A stretch of DNA of 64,000 bases from Anaerolentibacter hominis. Its GTDB lineage: Bacteria; Bacillota; Clostridia; Lachnospirales; Lachnospiraceae. Below are positions 18,327-27,569 of the stretch, in pieces. The notes under the pieces were generated by a model. The model was not told where the DNA came from. It saw only the letters and a list, made by a program, of their open reading frames with translations, and made no database searches. The stretch is from contig NZ_JAWDIX010000001.1 of assembly GCF_032380675.1 (NCBI RefSeq), forward strand, positions 1,240,001 through 1,304,000, written 5' to 3'. Numbering within the stretch: the first letter of the stretch is position 1; the number at the start of each line of letters is the position of its first letter. The translations under genes and the position numbers were made by a program.

Positions 18327-20039
18327 TTAATCTTCTTCCATCAATACTGCATAGAATGACGTCCGTTTCTCTTTCTTGCTTTTGTTTATCCAGTATTGTC
18401 TGGTTTTTTTCGTCATATAGGGAACAGTGACGGAGAAGAAAGAGATACTCTTTTCTTTATAAGCTTTTTTCGTAAAGTAATTGATGAGAGTGGAATCCAT
18501 ATCGTCGAGAGAGGCGGCAAAGAATGCTATCTTATCATCCTTGAACATTTTATTGCCATACTGTTTCTGGGTTTTGCTGTTCAGAAGGGGAAAGACTGCC
18601 GTAAAGTAGGATAACTGGCCCTTTTTGTAATAGGTTTTAGCCAGAGTTTTAGGGCTTTTATCCCCTACGTATTCCATATTGACTAAATAAGGATGGTCAA
18701 AGGGCAGCGAGGTGTCTGCATAACGTTCTTTCAGCGTGTCGGACAATTTCGTAAGGGCGGTGACTGCTTCCGAATCGTCCAGTGCATGCTTCAGAGTAGG
18801 ATGGAGAAAAAAGGTCAGCTCGGACCGATCGGACAGGATCAGGGTTTTCTCCGTATAATCGGGACCGAATTCGTTGCCCCTGGCGCCTCTGCCGATTTCA
18901 AAGATATAGGGCTTTTGGTAATAGGCAGACTGAGAATACGTATAGGTATATGTTTTTCCTGATTTGGACATGGAATAATCAGACGCAGCGGTGTAAGCTT
19001 CTGTGTCCGGCACCGTATAGGCTCCGGCGGCGACAGATCCCGCGCCCAGCGTTAACGTGAGGATAACGGCCATAACAACTGCAAATTTCGAACTCTTCTT
19101 ATATTTCATAATGGATTCCAGCCTTTCTTTTAATTGTTCCGCACCTTTACTCAGAGAGATACAGGCCAGGGCGTCTTTGTCTCCGGCCGCCCGGCCGGCG
19201 GCGTGTATCAGGGTATCCCCATAGGTGTGCTGTTCCTGGGGAGAAAGCTTTCGTATTACAGCCTCGTCGCAGGAAAGCTCACAGTCCCGGTTTACCTCAC
19301 GTGACATCAGGTGAACCAGGGGATTGAACCAGTGCAGGCAGACCGTTATTTGAACCAACCATTTATAGATCATATCCAGCCGTTTATAATGGGTTAATTC
19401 ATGCAGAATGGTATATTGAAATTCAGTGCCGGTGAGCGGTTCGCCAGGCAGCACAATGGAGGGGCGCATCAGGCCAACTATCAGGGGAGATGCCGCGAGG
19501 GGACTGGTGTAAAGGCCGATTGACGCACCATGTGTCAATTCCTGAAATTGTTTTCTGGACGAATCATCTGAAACTTCGTTCCATCCAGATCTTAAGCGCT
19601 TGCCGAAACGCAGGTAGGGAATCAGCCTTTGTATAAACAGAAGAAGGGCTCCTGCAAGCCATACGATCCAGATATATTCTGTCATAGGATAGAGTAATTC
19701 CTTCCATCCGGAAGCGGAGTCCGGCTGCTCCGGTACTACAGGATTGCCTGTAGTTTGACCAGAGGGCAGAGTTTCTGATTCCAGCGGAGCAGAAGCTTCT
19801 TTTTCGAATTGAAGTCCGGCACCGGCAGCTGGAATATCCCTGACCTGAAACAGGTTCCCCATCAAGCCAGGATGGGGAGAGAAGGGCAGAAGGAGCCTGG
19901 CGATGACCAGCAGCCAGATATAATACTGCCACTGTTTGCTGAGCTTGTGCCGGATCATTGGCCTGCCTAACAGAAGGACCAGGATCAGCAGGGACCCGGA
20001 CAGGGACATGGATAAAACAATTTTCATCAGATCATTCAT
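18327..20039 (-). CDS. BlaR1/MecR1-type M56 membrane peptidase
   Basis: A 570-residue membrane sensor-protease. The N-terminal half has several hydrophobic segments and the M56 zinc site HELTHYKRLD (~205), with downstream Glu in NRDCELSCDEAV. A further membrane segment near residue 315 (FAVVMAVILTLTLGAGSVAAGAY) leads to an outer domain. Unlike BlaR1, that domain shows no penicillin-binding SxxK/SxN/KTG set. It instead ends in four related ~33-40-residue units (YFTAVFPLL, FFAASLDDM, FFSVTVPYM, FYAVLMEED). It overlaps the start of the BlaI-like gene by 8 bp. The sensed signal is unlikely to be a beta-lactam. Confidence 0.88.
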   Translation of the reverse strand: MNDLMKIVLSMSLSGSLLILVLLLGRPMIRHKLSKQWQYYIWLLVIARLLLPFSPHPGLMGNLFQVRDIPAAGAGLQFEKEASAPLESETLPSGQTTGNPVVPEQPDSASGWKELLYPMTEYIWIVWLAGALLLFIQRLIPYLRFGKRLRSGWNEVSDDSSRKQFQELTHGASIGLYTSPLAASPLIVGLMRPSIVLPGEPLTGTEFQYTILHELTHYKRLDMIYKWLVQITVCLHWFNPLVHLMSREVNRDCELSCDEAVIRKLSPQEQHTYGDTLIHAAGRAAGDKDALACISLSKGAEQLKERLESIMKYKKSSKFAVVMAVILTLTLGAGSVAAGAYTVPDTEAYTAASDYSMSKSGKTYTYTYSQSAYYQKPYIFEIGRGARGNEFGPDYTEKTLILSDRSELTFFLHPTLKHALDDSEAVTALTKLSDTLKERYADTSLPFDHPYLVNMEYVGDKSPKTLAKTYYKKGQLSYFTAVFPLLNSKTQKQYGNKMFKDDKIAFFAASLDDMDSTLINYFTKKAYKEKSISFFSVTVPYMTKKTRQYWINKSKKEKRTSFYAVLMEED

Positions 20040-20415
20040 TTTGCTTACGGTTCCCTTCCCAGAAATTTTTTAATTCCTGATAGTCTTCCGGAGATATGCG
20101 CTCATCGTGTATCAATGTGGTAATCAGTTCTCTTACATTTCCCTCATAAATTTTATCCAGAAACGTCTCCGTCTGCGCCGACTGGTATTCGGATGCCGAT
20201 ACCAGGGCAGTATACTGATTGCGCCGCCCGATTTTATTGACTTTCAGAAATCCCTTGTCCACCAGACGGGACAGCAGAGATATAATTGTGTTTTTGCCCG
20301 CGGGGATATGCTTCGCGTGCAGTGCTGCGGTGATCTCTGAATAAAGAGCCATGTCTCCGTTACTCCAGATCACTTTCATCAATTCTAATTCAAAATCCGA
20401 TACCTGCTGCAACAA
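20032..20415 (-). CDS. BlaI/MecI/CopY family repressor
   Basis: A 127-residue winged-helix repressor: LQQVSDFELELMKVIWSNG, the recognition-helix region GKNTIISLLSRLVDKGFL and a C-terminal dimerisation/cleavage half. In the family, a BlaR1-type protease cleaves the repressor to induce the operon. Two related dyads upstream (20432-20477) are its likely operators. First gene of a two-gene unit with the M56 protease. Target genes beyond its own operon are unknown. Confidence 0.92.
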   Translation of the reverse strand: MLQQVSDFELELMKVIWSNGDMALYSEITAALHAKHIPAGKNTIISLLSRLVDKGFLKVNKIGRRNQYTALVSASEYQSAQTETFLDKIYEGNVRELITTLIHDERISPEDYQELKNFWEGNRKQNE

Positions 20416-20431
20416 ATAAATTCCTCCTTTA

Positions 20432-20477
20432 AGATTGCAAAATGCACTCTAATTGTAAGATAGCATGGTGCACTCTT
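20432..20477. promoter_or_regulatory. Two BlaI-type operator dyads
   Basis: AGATTGCA-3-TGCACTCT (20432-20450) and AAGATAGCA-3-TGCACTCTT (20457-20477) are imperfect dyads with a shared TGCACTCT half-site. Their centres are 26 bp apart, just upstream of the repressor gene. They are the natural candidates for autorepression. Confidence 0.6.
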
Positions 20478-20591
20478 AATGTCAACGGATAAATTTCCTG
20501 CAGGGTCGATTAAGGAAGAGAAAAAAGTGCATAATAAGGAAAAGTATGAGCTTTATGAAATTTAGAATATGTTGGAAGGAGAGTATGGACT

Positions 20592-21026
20592 ATGTGGGGT
20601 ATTCTTTTAGCACTTTTATCCGGAGCACTGATGAGTATTCAGGGTGTATTTAATACGGAGGTAACAAAACAGTCGGGGATCTGGTTTGCGGCCGGATTTG
20701 TACAGCTGACGGCATTTATCGTCTGCGCCATTGCATGGTTTGTGACCGGCCGAGAAGGTAATGTTGGAAATCTGATTCAGATGGACAAAAAATATGCCCT
20801 TCTGGGCGGCGTTATAGGCGCCTTTATCACATTTACGGTTATCCGGGCAATCAGCGGCCTGGGACCTGCAAAAGCGGCTGTGCTGATTGTAAGCGCACAG
20901 ATTATTATCGCCTATGTCATTGAGCTGCTGGGATTATTTGGACAGGAGAAATCGCCGTTTGAATTCCGTTCCGTGATCGGGCTGGCGCTGGTCATTGCGG
21001 GCATCGCATTTTTCCGGTGGAAATAG
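20592..21026 (+). CDS. Small DMT family transporter (DUF606/YdcZ-like)
   Basis: 144 residues with about five hydrophobic segments and the family opening WGILLALLSGALMSIQGVFN. The pattern RAISGLGPAKAAVLIVSAQII is typical of the half-size DMT/EamA relatives annotated DUF606. Such proteins work as dimers or pairs; the substrate is not known. GGAAGGAG lies upstream. It is a single gene between the divergent repressor and the comEA operon. Confidence 0.85.
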   Translation: MWGILLALLSGALMSIQGVFNTEVTKQSGIWFAAGFVQLTAFIVCAIAWFVTGREGNVGNLIQMDKKYALLGGVIGAFITFTVIRAISGLGPAKAAVLIVSAQIIIAYVIELLGLFGQEKSPFEFRSVIGLALVIAGIAFFRWK

Positions 21027-21162
21027 AGACAGATTACGCAAAAAGAAAATGAATAGGGTACTTGTAATCGGGGTTTGAAACAGGTAAAATAAAATTAGTC
21101 CTAATCATCGAATCGGTATGGAGTATAGCCTTTGCGGGAGAACTGTGCAAAGGATGGATGCG

Positions 21163-21789
21163 ATGAGAGAAAAAAGGTTTTGGCTGGTTGCCGGCTTTTT
21201 TCTTTTTGTGGCTGTTTCCGGGCTGGTCTGTTCACTGACGGGCAGAGACAGCAGGAAGGAAGCGCAGGAAGAAGCGTTCCTATTGACGGAGAATCTGACA
21301 TCTGGTGAAGAGCCGGAAGTACAGAAGAGCCAGGAGGAAGAAAGCCGCGGGAAAGAAGAACAGAAAGCGGTAGCCTTTATCTGCGGGGCGGTTTTAAGGC
21401 CCGGCGTCTATGAACTGGAGGAAGGGGCCAGACTCTTTGATCTGCTTGAGCAGGCCGGAGGGTTTGCCGAAGAGGCAGCGGAAGACGCGCTGAATCTGGC
21501 GGCCTGTGTGACAGACGGCAGCCGCTATTATATCCCAACCAGGGAGGAAGCGGCGGCGGGACTGTTTCCGGAGGAAGGACAGCCTGCTTCTGACGGCAGG
21601 GTGGCGGTTAATACGGCAACAAAGGAACAGCTGATGACTCTGCCGGGGATCGGCGAGTCGAAGGCGGACAAGATTATTGCCGACCGGGAGAAGAACGGTC
21701 CCTTTCGTTCGGTGGATGACCTGACCAGAATTGATGGTATTAAAGAAGGAATATTAAACTCGATAAGAGATAAGATAACGACAGATTGA
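21163..21789 (+). CDS. comEA: ComEA-like helix-hairpin-helix protein
   Basis: Membrane-anchored DNA-binding protein of the competence uptake type. It has an N-terminal anchor (WLVAGFFLFVAVSGLVCSL), a Glu-rich linker, an SLBB-like domain (~70-130, GAVLRPGVYELEEGARLFDLL) and a C-terminal HhH pair (VNTATKEQLMTLPGIGESKADKIIADR). Upstream ATGs at 21118 and 21154 are in frame; AAAGGA fits 21154 or 21163 best. It begins an operon that ends in comEC, separated by a two-component system and a GerMN lipoprotein. Confidence 0.9.
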   Translation: MREKRFWLVAGFFLFVAVSGLVCSLTGRDSRKEAQEEAFLLTENLTSGEEPEVQKSQEEESRGKEEQKAVAFICGAVLRPGVYELEEGARLFDLLEQAGGFAEEAAEDALNLAACVTDGSRYYIPTREEAAAGLFPEEGQPASDGRVAVNTATKEQLMTLPGIGESKADKIIADREKNGPFRSVDDLTRIDGIKEGILNSIRDKITTD

Positions 21790-21800
21790 CGAGGTGTGAT

Positions 21801-22490
21801 ATGGGAAAGAGAGTGTTAGTGGTTGATGATGAGAAACTGATAGTTAAGGGTATCCGTTTCAGCCTGGAGCAGGACGGGATGGAGGTTGACTGTGCCTATG
21901 ACGGCGAGGAAGCGCTGGAGATGGCCAAGAGCAGCACTTATGATGTTGTCCTGCTGGATGTGATGCTGCCGAAGCTGAATGGATTTGAGGTATGTCAGCA
22001 GATCAGAGAATTTTCTGATATGCCGATTATTATGCTGACAGCCAAGGGTGACGATATGGACAAGATTCTGGGCCTGGAATACGGCGCGGATGACTATATA
22101 ACGAAACCGTTCAATATCCTGGAGGTAAAAGCCAGGATTAAGGCGATCATGCGCCGCAGCAGCAAGGCTGTGGAGAAGGAGAGCCCGAAGGTAGTGGTAT
22201 ATGACGGGCTGAAACTGGACTGTGAGAGCCGCAGGGTTTATGTGGATGAGAAGGAAGTGAATCTGACCGCGAAGGAGTTTGATGTACTGGAACTGCTTGT
22301 GTTCAACCCGAACAAGGTATACAGCCGGGAAGCTCTCCTGAATACGGTCTGGGGTTATGACTATCCTGGGGACGTGAGAACCGTTGATGTGCATATTCGG
22401 AGGCTGAGAGAGAAGATAGAGGGAAATCCGAGCGAACCGAAATATATACATACAAAATGGGGTGTTGGCTATTTCTTCCAGAATCAGTAA
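21801..22490 (+). CDS. OmpR-family response regulator
   Basis: 229 residues: a receiver with acidic pair DDE (9-11), phosphoacceptor Asp53 (LLDVMLPK), switch Thr (MLTAKGDD) and Lys (YITKPF). A winged-helix OmpR/PhoB output domain (~130-229) contains LTAKEFDVLELL and VRTVDVHIRRLREKIE. The start follows GAGGTG, 11 bp after the comEA-like stop; the five-residue longer frame lacks a site. The histidine kinase follows within 14 bp. Signal and regulon are unknown. Confidence 0.95.
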   Translation: MGKRVLVVDDEKLIVKGIRFSLEQDGMEVDCAYDGEEALEMAKSSTYDVVLLDVMLPKLNGFEVCQQIREFSDMPIIMLTAKGDDMDKILGLEYGADDYITKPFNILEVKARIKAIMRRSSKAVEKESPKVVVYDGLKLDCESRRVYVDEKEVNLTAKEFDVLELLVFNPNKVYSREALLNTVWGYDYPGDVRTVDVHIRRLREKIEGNPSEPKYIHTKWGVGYFFQNQ

Positions 22491-22503
22491 AGTTAAAGAT
22501 GTG

Positions 22504-23916
22504 ATGCGGAGTATGAGGCTGCAGATTTTTCTGCTTCTCATACTCTTTGGTATTCTTTCCAATCTTATATCTTCTGCCGTCGTGACCGGCACGTACTTCA
22601 ACCGGGCTCTGGAACAGAGATTGTCTGACCTGAACAACTACGGCATTATGGTGACGAACAGTGTGGTGACTTCCGGCTATTTCAGCGGTGCCGGCGGAGC
22701 GGAGGCCGATAAAATCAACACGCTGATTACCATGATTACCGATATGTACGAGGGCAGAATTGTTATTGTAGACAATTCCCTGCGTATTGTAAAGGACACC
22801 TACGGGCTGGAGCAGAACAAGACGATTATCTCGGAGGAGGCGATCAACGGACTCCGGGGCAAGAGCAATACGCTGGTCAATGAAAAACGGCAGTACGTGG
22901 AACTGATTATTCCGATGACTACGTCCACCACAGAGAAAGAAGTGGTAGGCGTTATTATTATGAGTTTTTCTATCAAGGATATTTACAGCCTCCAGGACGC
23001 CATGAGACAGCGCGTTCAGATCTTTATGGTAATATTGTGTGTCATCATCCTTTTGCTGGCTGTATTTATTTCATCTAAGATGACCAGGCCTTTTAAGCAG
23101 ATTACCCGGTCCCTGGATCATTTGACAGAAGGGTACATGGAGGAAGTGAAGTTTTCCGGCGGCTTTACGGAGATGAAGTCGATTTCAGCGGCTTTTAATA
23201 AAATGGTGGCAAGACTTAAGACGCTGGAAGATTCCAGACAGCAGTTTGTATCCAATGTCTCCCATGAACTAAAGACCCCCATCACTTCCATGAAGGTGCT
23301 TGCGGATTCTCTGCTGCTGCAGGAGGATATTCCGGCGGAGACGTACCGGGAATTCATGGTGGATATCACGAAGGAGATCGACCGGGAAAATAAAATTATC
23401 AACGATCTGCTTTCCCTTGTGAAGCTGGACCGGAAGGCGGGCAGCCTGAACATTGCCGAAGTAAATATTAATGAGCTGGTGGAGCAGATATTAAAACGGC
23501 TGAAACCCATTGCCGGCGAACGGAATATCGAGCTGGTCTATGAGAGCTTTCGGCAGGTAACCGCTGAAATAGACGAGGTGAAATTGTCGCTGGCAATCAG
23601 CAATCTGATTGAAAATGCGGTGAAGTATAATTTTGATGACGGCTGGGTGAGAGTATCCCTGAATGCAGACCATAAGTTCTTCTATATTAAGGTGGAGGAC
23701 AACGGCGTCGGCATTCCGGAGGATGAACAGGCCAATATATTTGAACGTTTTTACCGTGTGGACAAGGCCAGGTCCAGAGATACCGGCGGGACCGGACTTG
23801 GGCTGTCGATCACAAAGAATGTTATATTGATGCACAGAGGCACGCTGAAGGTATACAGCATGCCGGGTGAAGGCACCACCTTTACCATGCGTGTGCCTTT
23901 GAATTTTGTGGCATAA
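22504..23916 (+). CDS. Membrane sensor histidine kinase
   Basis: About 470 residues: TM1 (~6-26), an extracellular sensor of ~140 residues (VDNSLRIVKDTYG suggests a PAS/dCache-like fold), TM2 (~172-193), HAMP, HisKA with His254 in SNVSHELKTP, and HATPase_c with the N box (NLIENAVKY), DNGVGIP and GTGLGLSI. An ATG at 22504 or GTG at 22501 fits; a TTG at 22462 would overlap the regulator. No cytoplasmic PAS is present, so it differs from classical WalK. Partner of the preceding regulator. Confidence 0.93.
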   Translation: MRSMRLQIFLLLILFGILSNLISSAVVTGTYFNRALEQRLSDLNNYGIMVTNSVVTSGYFSGAGGAEADKINTLITMITDMYEGRIVIVDNSLRIVKDTYGLEQNKTIISEEAINGLRGKSNTLVNEKRQYVELIIPMTTSTTEKEVVGVIIMSFSIKDIYSLQDAMRQRVQIFMVILCVIILLLAVFISSKMTRPFKQITRSLDHLTEGYMEEVKFSGGFTEMKSISAAFNKMVARLKTLEDSRQQFVSNVSHELKTPITSMKVLADSLLLQEDIPAETYREFMVDITKEIDRENKIINDLLSLVKLDRKAGSLNIAEVNINELVEQILKRLKPIAGERNIELVYESFRQVTAEIDEVKLSLAISNLIENAVKYNFDDGWVRVSLNADHKFFYIKVEDNGVGIPEDEQANIFERFYRVDKARSRDTGGTGLGLSITKNVILMHRGTLKVYSMPGEGTTFTMRVPLNFVA

Positions 23917-23928
23917 GGAGGAAGGCAG

Positions 23929-24900
23929 ATGACGAGATTACGTATTGACAAGAAAATCCTTCTTTCCTCCGGACTTTTGCTGTTGCTGCTGTTTGCACTG
24001 ACCGGCTGCAGGAAGGAAGAGGCTAAGCCGATGGCGGATGCCGGAACCTATGTGTACTATCTGAGTCCGGAGGAGACCAAGCTGGTTGCGGTTCCCTATG
24101 AGCCGGAGAGTACGAATGTGGATGATCAGATCCAGGAATTACTGGATCGAATCGACCAGGTTCCCGAAGGAGAAAAGTGCAAGGTAATCCGCCCCGAATC
24201 AATGAATCCGTATTACAAATATGTGCGCACGGATGAGGGGCAGCTGACGCTGTACTATGACAGGACATATCAGCTGATGAACACTATAACCGAAGTCCTG
24301 TACCGGGCAGCGGTGGTGAAAACGCTGGTGCAGGTGGAGGGCGTGGATTATGTGGAGTTCTATGTAAATGATTTTCCTCTCACCGACAAGAACCAGAAGC
24401 AGATCGGTTTTATGAATGCTGATAACTTTATTGACAATACCGGCGGGGAAACGAACTATTATCAGAATACAACCTTTTCTCTGTATTTTGCCAATAATAA
24501 GGGCAAGAAGCTGGTGGAAACCAAGATAAATGTGGTTTATGACGGAACGATATCACTGGAAAAACTGATAGTAGAGCAGCTGATCAAGGGACCGGAAGCG
24601 GTGGAGGGACTGGAAGAGGACAAAGCCTATCCTACCATACCGGACAATACGAAGCTGCTGAAGGTTACTACTAGTGACGGAATCTGTTATGTGGATTTTA
24701 GTAAAGAGTTTTTAACCAAGCTGGAAAGTGTAACGGATGAAGTTGCGCTTTATTCTGTGGTTAATTCGCTGGTGAATCTGGCCTCTGTCAACAAGGTGCA
24801 GTTTATGGTGGAGGGAGAGACCAAAGTGATGTTCCATGGAAATATTTCCTTTGAACAGCTCTTTGAACGTAATTTGGAGATTGTAGAGGGAGAGCAATAA
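23929..24900 (+). CDS. GerMN-domain lipoprotein
   Basis: A 323-residue lipoprotein. The signal peptide ends in a lipobox (LFALTGC, Cys ~27), followed by two GerMN-type domains (~45-160 with MNPYYKYVRTDEGQLTLYYD, ~180-310 with LYFANNKGKKLVE and CYVDFSKEFL). GerMN domains occur in spore germination and sporulation proteins and in lipoproteins beside two-component systems. It is 12 bp after the kinase, so it may act as an accessory sensor. That link is inferred. Confidence 0.88.
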   Translation: MTRLRIDKKILLSSGLLLLLLFALTGCRKEEAKPMADAGTYVYYLSPEETKLVAVPYEPESTNVDDQIQELLDRIDQVPEGEKCKVIRPESMNPYYKYVRTDEGQLTLYYDRTYQLMNTITEVLYRAAVVKTLVQVEGVDYVEFYVNDFPLTDKNQKQIGFMNADNFIDNTGGETNYYQNTTFSLYFANNKGKKLVETKINVVYDGTISLEKLIVEQLIKGPEAVEGLEEDKAYPTIPDNTKLLKVTTSDGICYVDFSKEFLTKLESVTDEVALYSVVNSLVNLASVNKVQFMVEGETKVMFHGNISFEQLFERNLEIVEGEQ

Positions 24901-24903
24901 TAT

Positions 24904-27333
24904 ATGATAAGACGGCCTATGCTGTGGGCGGCGGCCGCCTTTGCTTCTGGCTGCGCGGCCGGATATTTCAGAACTGTGTGGATGCTGCCGGCGGCTGTTT
25001 TTGTCCTGTCGGCGTTGCTTCTTCGCTGGGGGAAACGGGTGCCCTGGGCCAGGAATGGAAGGAGACAGCTTGTCTGGTTCCTTATTCTGCTCGGCGGGTT
25101 ATCCTTGCTTGGGACTGTGCGGATTCGCACGGTACAAAAGCCCTGTCTGCTGGAAGAGAAACTGGAGAAGAGCAATCTCCTGGTCGTTGGAGCTGGCACG
25201 ATCGATGGAATCGAGCGGACCAGCTACGGGACGGTCTATTATCTGAGAGACTGCGCACTGCAGCCGGAAAAGACGGCTGACCGCTATTCATGTAAAAAAG
25301 TGTTTTTGTATGGCCCTCCGGGTGAGGACCGTGCTTCTATGGCCATCGGAAATAAGGTCTTTATTTCCGGAAAGGCATCTGTATTTTCTAAGCCCGTGAA
25401 TCCTGGGCAATTCAATGAATGGATCTATTATAAAAGCAGGGGATTTGACCTGAAAATAGAGGCGGAGGAATGTCGGATTCTGGATGACGGCATAAATTAT
25501 TACCGCATGGGTCTGGAGCAGGGAAAACAGCTCTTTTCCAGTGTATTTGAACAGGTTTTGGAGCCTGAAAGCACCGGCCTTGCAAAGGCTATGCTGCTGG
25601 GTGATAAATCCTCCCTTGATAAAGAAGTGAAGGAACTGTATGAGGAAAATGGGATTTCTCATATACTGGCGATTTCTGGATTTCATGTTTCCATGCTGGG
25701 TTTGGCTCTCTATCGGCTGCTGAACAAAATTATAAGGCATCCGCTGACCAGAACCGTACTTACCTGCTTTGTTATTCTTTCCTATGGTTATATGACGAAT
25801 TTCAGCGTGTCAACGAGCCGGGCGGTTGTCATGTTTCTGATTATGCTTTTTGGAACGCTGATCGGAAGAAGTTATGATCTGCTTTCTGCCGCGGCTCTCA
25901 GCGCGCTGCTGATTTTAATTAGAAGCCCGCTGCAGCTGTTCCAAAGCGGCTTTTTATTATCCTTTGGGGCAATCCTGGCGATCGGCGGGGTATACCCAGG
26001 ATGGAAGGCGGCGTGGATCTATCAGAAACCACAGACCGGTGAATTAAAGAGAAACGATATCTTACAGGCGGCAGGAGCTAGGCTGAAAGAGGGAATGATC
26101 TTAAGTCTCAGTATTCAGCTGGTCACCCTTCCTGTCATGCTCTGGTTCTACTCAGCTCTGCCGCTGTACGGGCCATTTCTCAATCTGTTTATCCTGCCGG
26201 CAGCCGGGGTTCTGATTACTTGCCTGCTGCTGGCCTGCGGTACCGGAATAATACTGCTTCCTTTGGGCAGGGTATTTGCCTGGGGCGCGGAAGCTATCTT
26301 TGTGATCTTTAAGCTGGTTTGCAGACTGTGCAGAAGACTGCCGTTTCACTATATTGTAACGGGCAGGCCTTCCTTTTTTCGTATTCTTCTGTATACAGGG
26401 TTCTGCCTTATCGGTTTGGCTCTTATGGGAAAGAAGCTGTCTCTATTAAACCGGTACAGGAAAAAGAAGATTCCGGTCAGGCTCATTCCAGTGCTGTTTC
26501 TCTGCTGCACAGTCATACTGGTTCTGCCGAAGTATACCCAGCAGGCTGAAATACTGATGATGGATGTATCTCAGGGCGATTGTTTTTTACTTAAATTGCC
26601 GGGCGGAACCTGCGGATTGATTGACGGGGGCAGCTCCGATATTAAAAATGTGGCGGAAAACAGAATAAAGCCTTGTCTGAAAGCGGAGGGAATAAGAAAA
26701 TTGGACTGGATCTTTGTAAGCCATACGGATCAGGACCATATAAACGGAATCCTGGGGCTGCTTGAACAGCCGGAGGACTGGCTTAAGATCCGGTATCTGG
26801 TCCTGCCTGCCTGTGCCGAAGAGCCGGAGCAGTATGAGACGCTTAAGAGCGCAGCCAAAGAAAACGGTGTACAAGTGGGTTATCTGCTCCAGGGGGCTGC
26901 GCTTTCACTGAGTGAAGAGTGCAGACTTATTTGCCTGCATCCGGAGAAGGATTGTCTGGGTACAAAACCCAATGAAATGTCGATGGTACTGAGACTGGAG
27001 TATAAAGATTTCTCTATGCTGTTTACCGGAGATCTGGAAGGAAAAGGGGAGAGAGAGCTGCTGGAGAGCGGGCTGCTTACTCCCTGCACCGTACTGAAGA
27101 CCGCTCATCATGGTTCTGCCCGTTCGTCCCCGGCCGAATTCCTGGAATTAACCAGGCCGGAAGCCGTGCTGATCTCCTGCGGCAGGCATAACCGTTATGG
27201 ACATCCCCATGCAAAACTGCTGGAACGGCTCAGAGACATATCCTGCTCCTATGCGGTCACGGCTGAGTGCGGCGCGGTATCCGTGCGAACGAATGGCAGG
27301 AGCGCTCAGTTTCATTGCTTTTTGCAGGATTAA
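24904..27333 (+). CDS. comEC: ComEC/Rec2 competence DNA channel
   Basis: 809 residues with the full three-part architecture. An N-terminal DUF4131-like region (~20-200) is followed by the Competence membrane domain (~230-500, HILAISGFHVSMLGLALYRLL). The C-terminal metallo-beta-lactamase-like domain (~540-790) has VSHTDQDHINGI, GDLEGKGERELL and KTAHHGSARSSP. It carries transforming DNA across the membrane after ComEA capture. It begins 3 bp after the lipoprotein stop, so it is translationally linked. It is intact; other competence genes are not in the window. Confidence 0.95.
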   Translation: MIRRPMLWAAAAFASGCAAGYFRTVWMLPAAVFVLSALLLRWGKRVPWARNGRRQLVWFLILLGGLSLLGTVRIRTVQKPCLLEEKLEKSNLLVVGAGTIDGIERTSYGTVYYLRDCALQPEKTADRYSCKKVFLYGPPGEDRASMAIGNKVFISGKASVFSKPVNPGQFNEWIYYKSRGFDLKIEAEECRILDDGINYYRMGLEQGKQLFSSVFEQVLEPESTGLAKAMLLGDKSSLDKEVKELYEENGISHILAISGFHVSMLGLALYRLLNKIIRHPLTRTVLTCFVILSYGYMTNFSVSTSRAVVMFLIMLFGTLIGRSYDLLSAAALSALLILIRSPLQLFQSGFLLSFGAILAIGGVYPGWKAAWIYQKPQTGELKRNDILQAAGARLKEGMILSLSIQLVTLPVMLWFYSALPLYGPFLNLFILPAAGVLITCLLLACGTGIILLPLGRVFAWGAEAIFVIFKLVCRLCRRLPFHYIVTGRPSFFRILLYTGFCLIGLALMGKKLSLLNRYRKKKIPVRLIPVLFLCCTVILVLPKYTQQAEILMMDVSQGDCFLLKLPGGTCGLIDGGSSDIKNVAENRIKPCLKAEGIRKLDWIFVSHTDQDHINGILGLLEQPEDWLKIRYLVLPACAEEPEQYETLKSAAKENGVQVGYLLQGAALSLSEECRLICLHPEKDCLGTKPNEMSMVLRLEYKDFSMLFTGDLEGKGERELLESGLLTPCTVLKTAHHGSARSSPAEFLELTRPEAVLISCGRHNRYGHPHAKLLERLRDISCSYAVTAECGAVSVRTNGRSAQFHCFLQD

Positions 27334-27347
27334 ACCGTATAATAAAT

Positions 27348-27526
27348 TCAAGTACGCTTCGGCGTACTTGCTGCGAGCCGCACGTCATGCTTTGCATGAC
27401 ATAATACATCTGTGCGGCTCTGCAATCCGCCGGAGGCTTTATCTTGGAAGGAGACTGGGCTCCCACCATGACGGATTTGTTATTTACTCACCACCTATAG
27501 AGGGGGAGTCTTATCTACTTCCATGA
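27348..27526 (-). repeat. Structured intergenic repeat, copy 2
   Basis: Reverse-orientation copy of the ~180-bp repeat, starting 15 bp after the comEC stop. The terminal hairpin has CAAGTACGC-TTCG-GCGTACTTG: the stem is kept and the loop has changed. Confidence 0.9.
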
Positions 27527-27569
27527 TAAAAATAACGTAATTGGGCTGTAACAGGAAGGAGTGAAGTGT

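Noticed and set aside
18400..18500. Beta-lactam resistance locus
   Set aside because: The BlaI/BlaR1-type pair lacks an adjacent beta-lactamase or PBP gene, and the sensor domain is not penicillin-binding.
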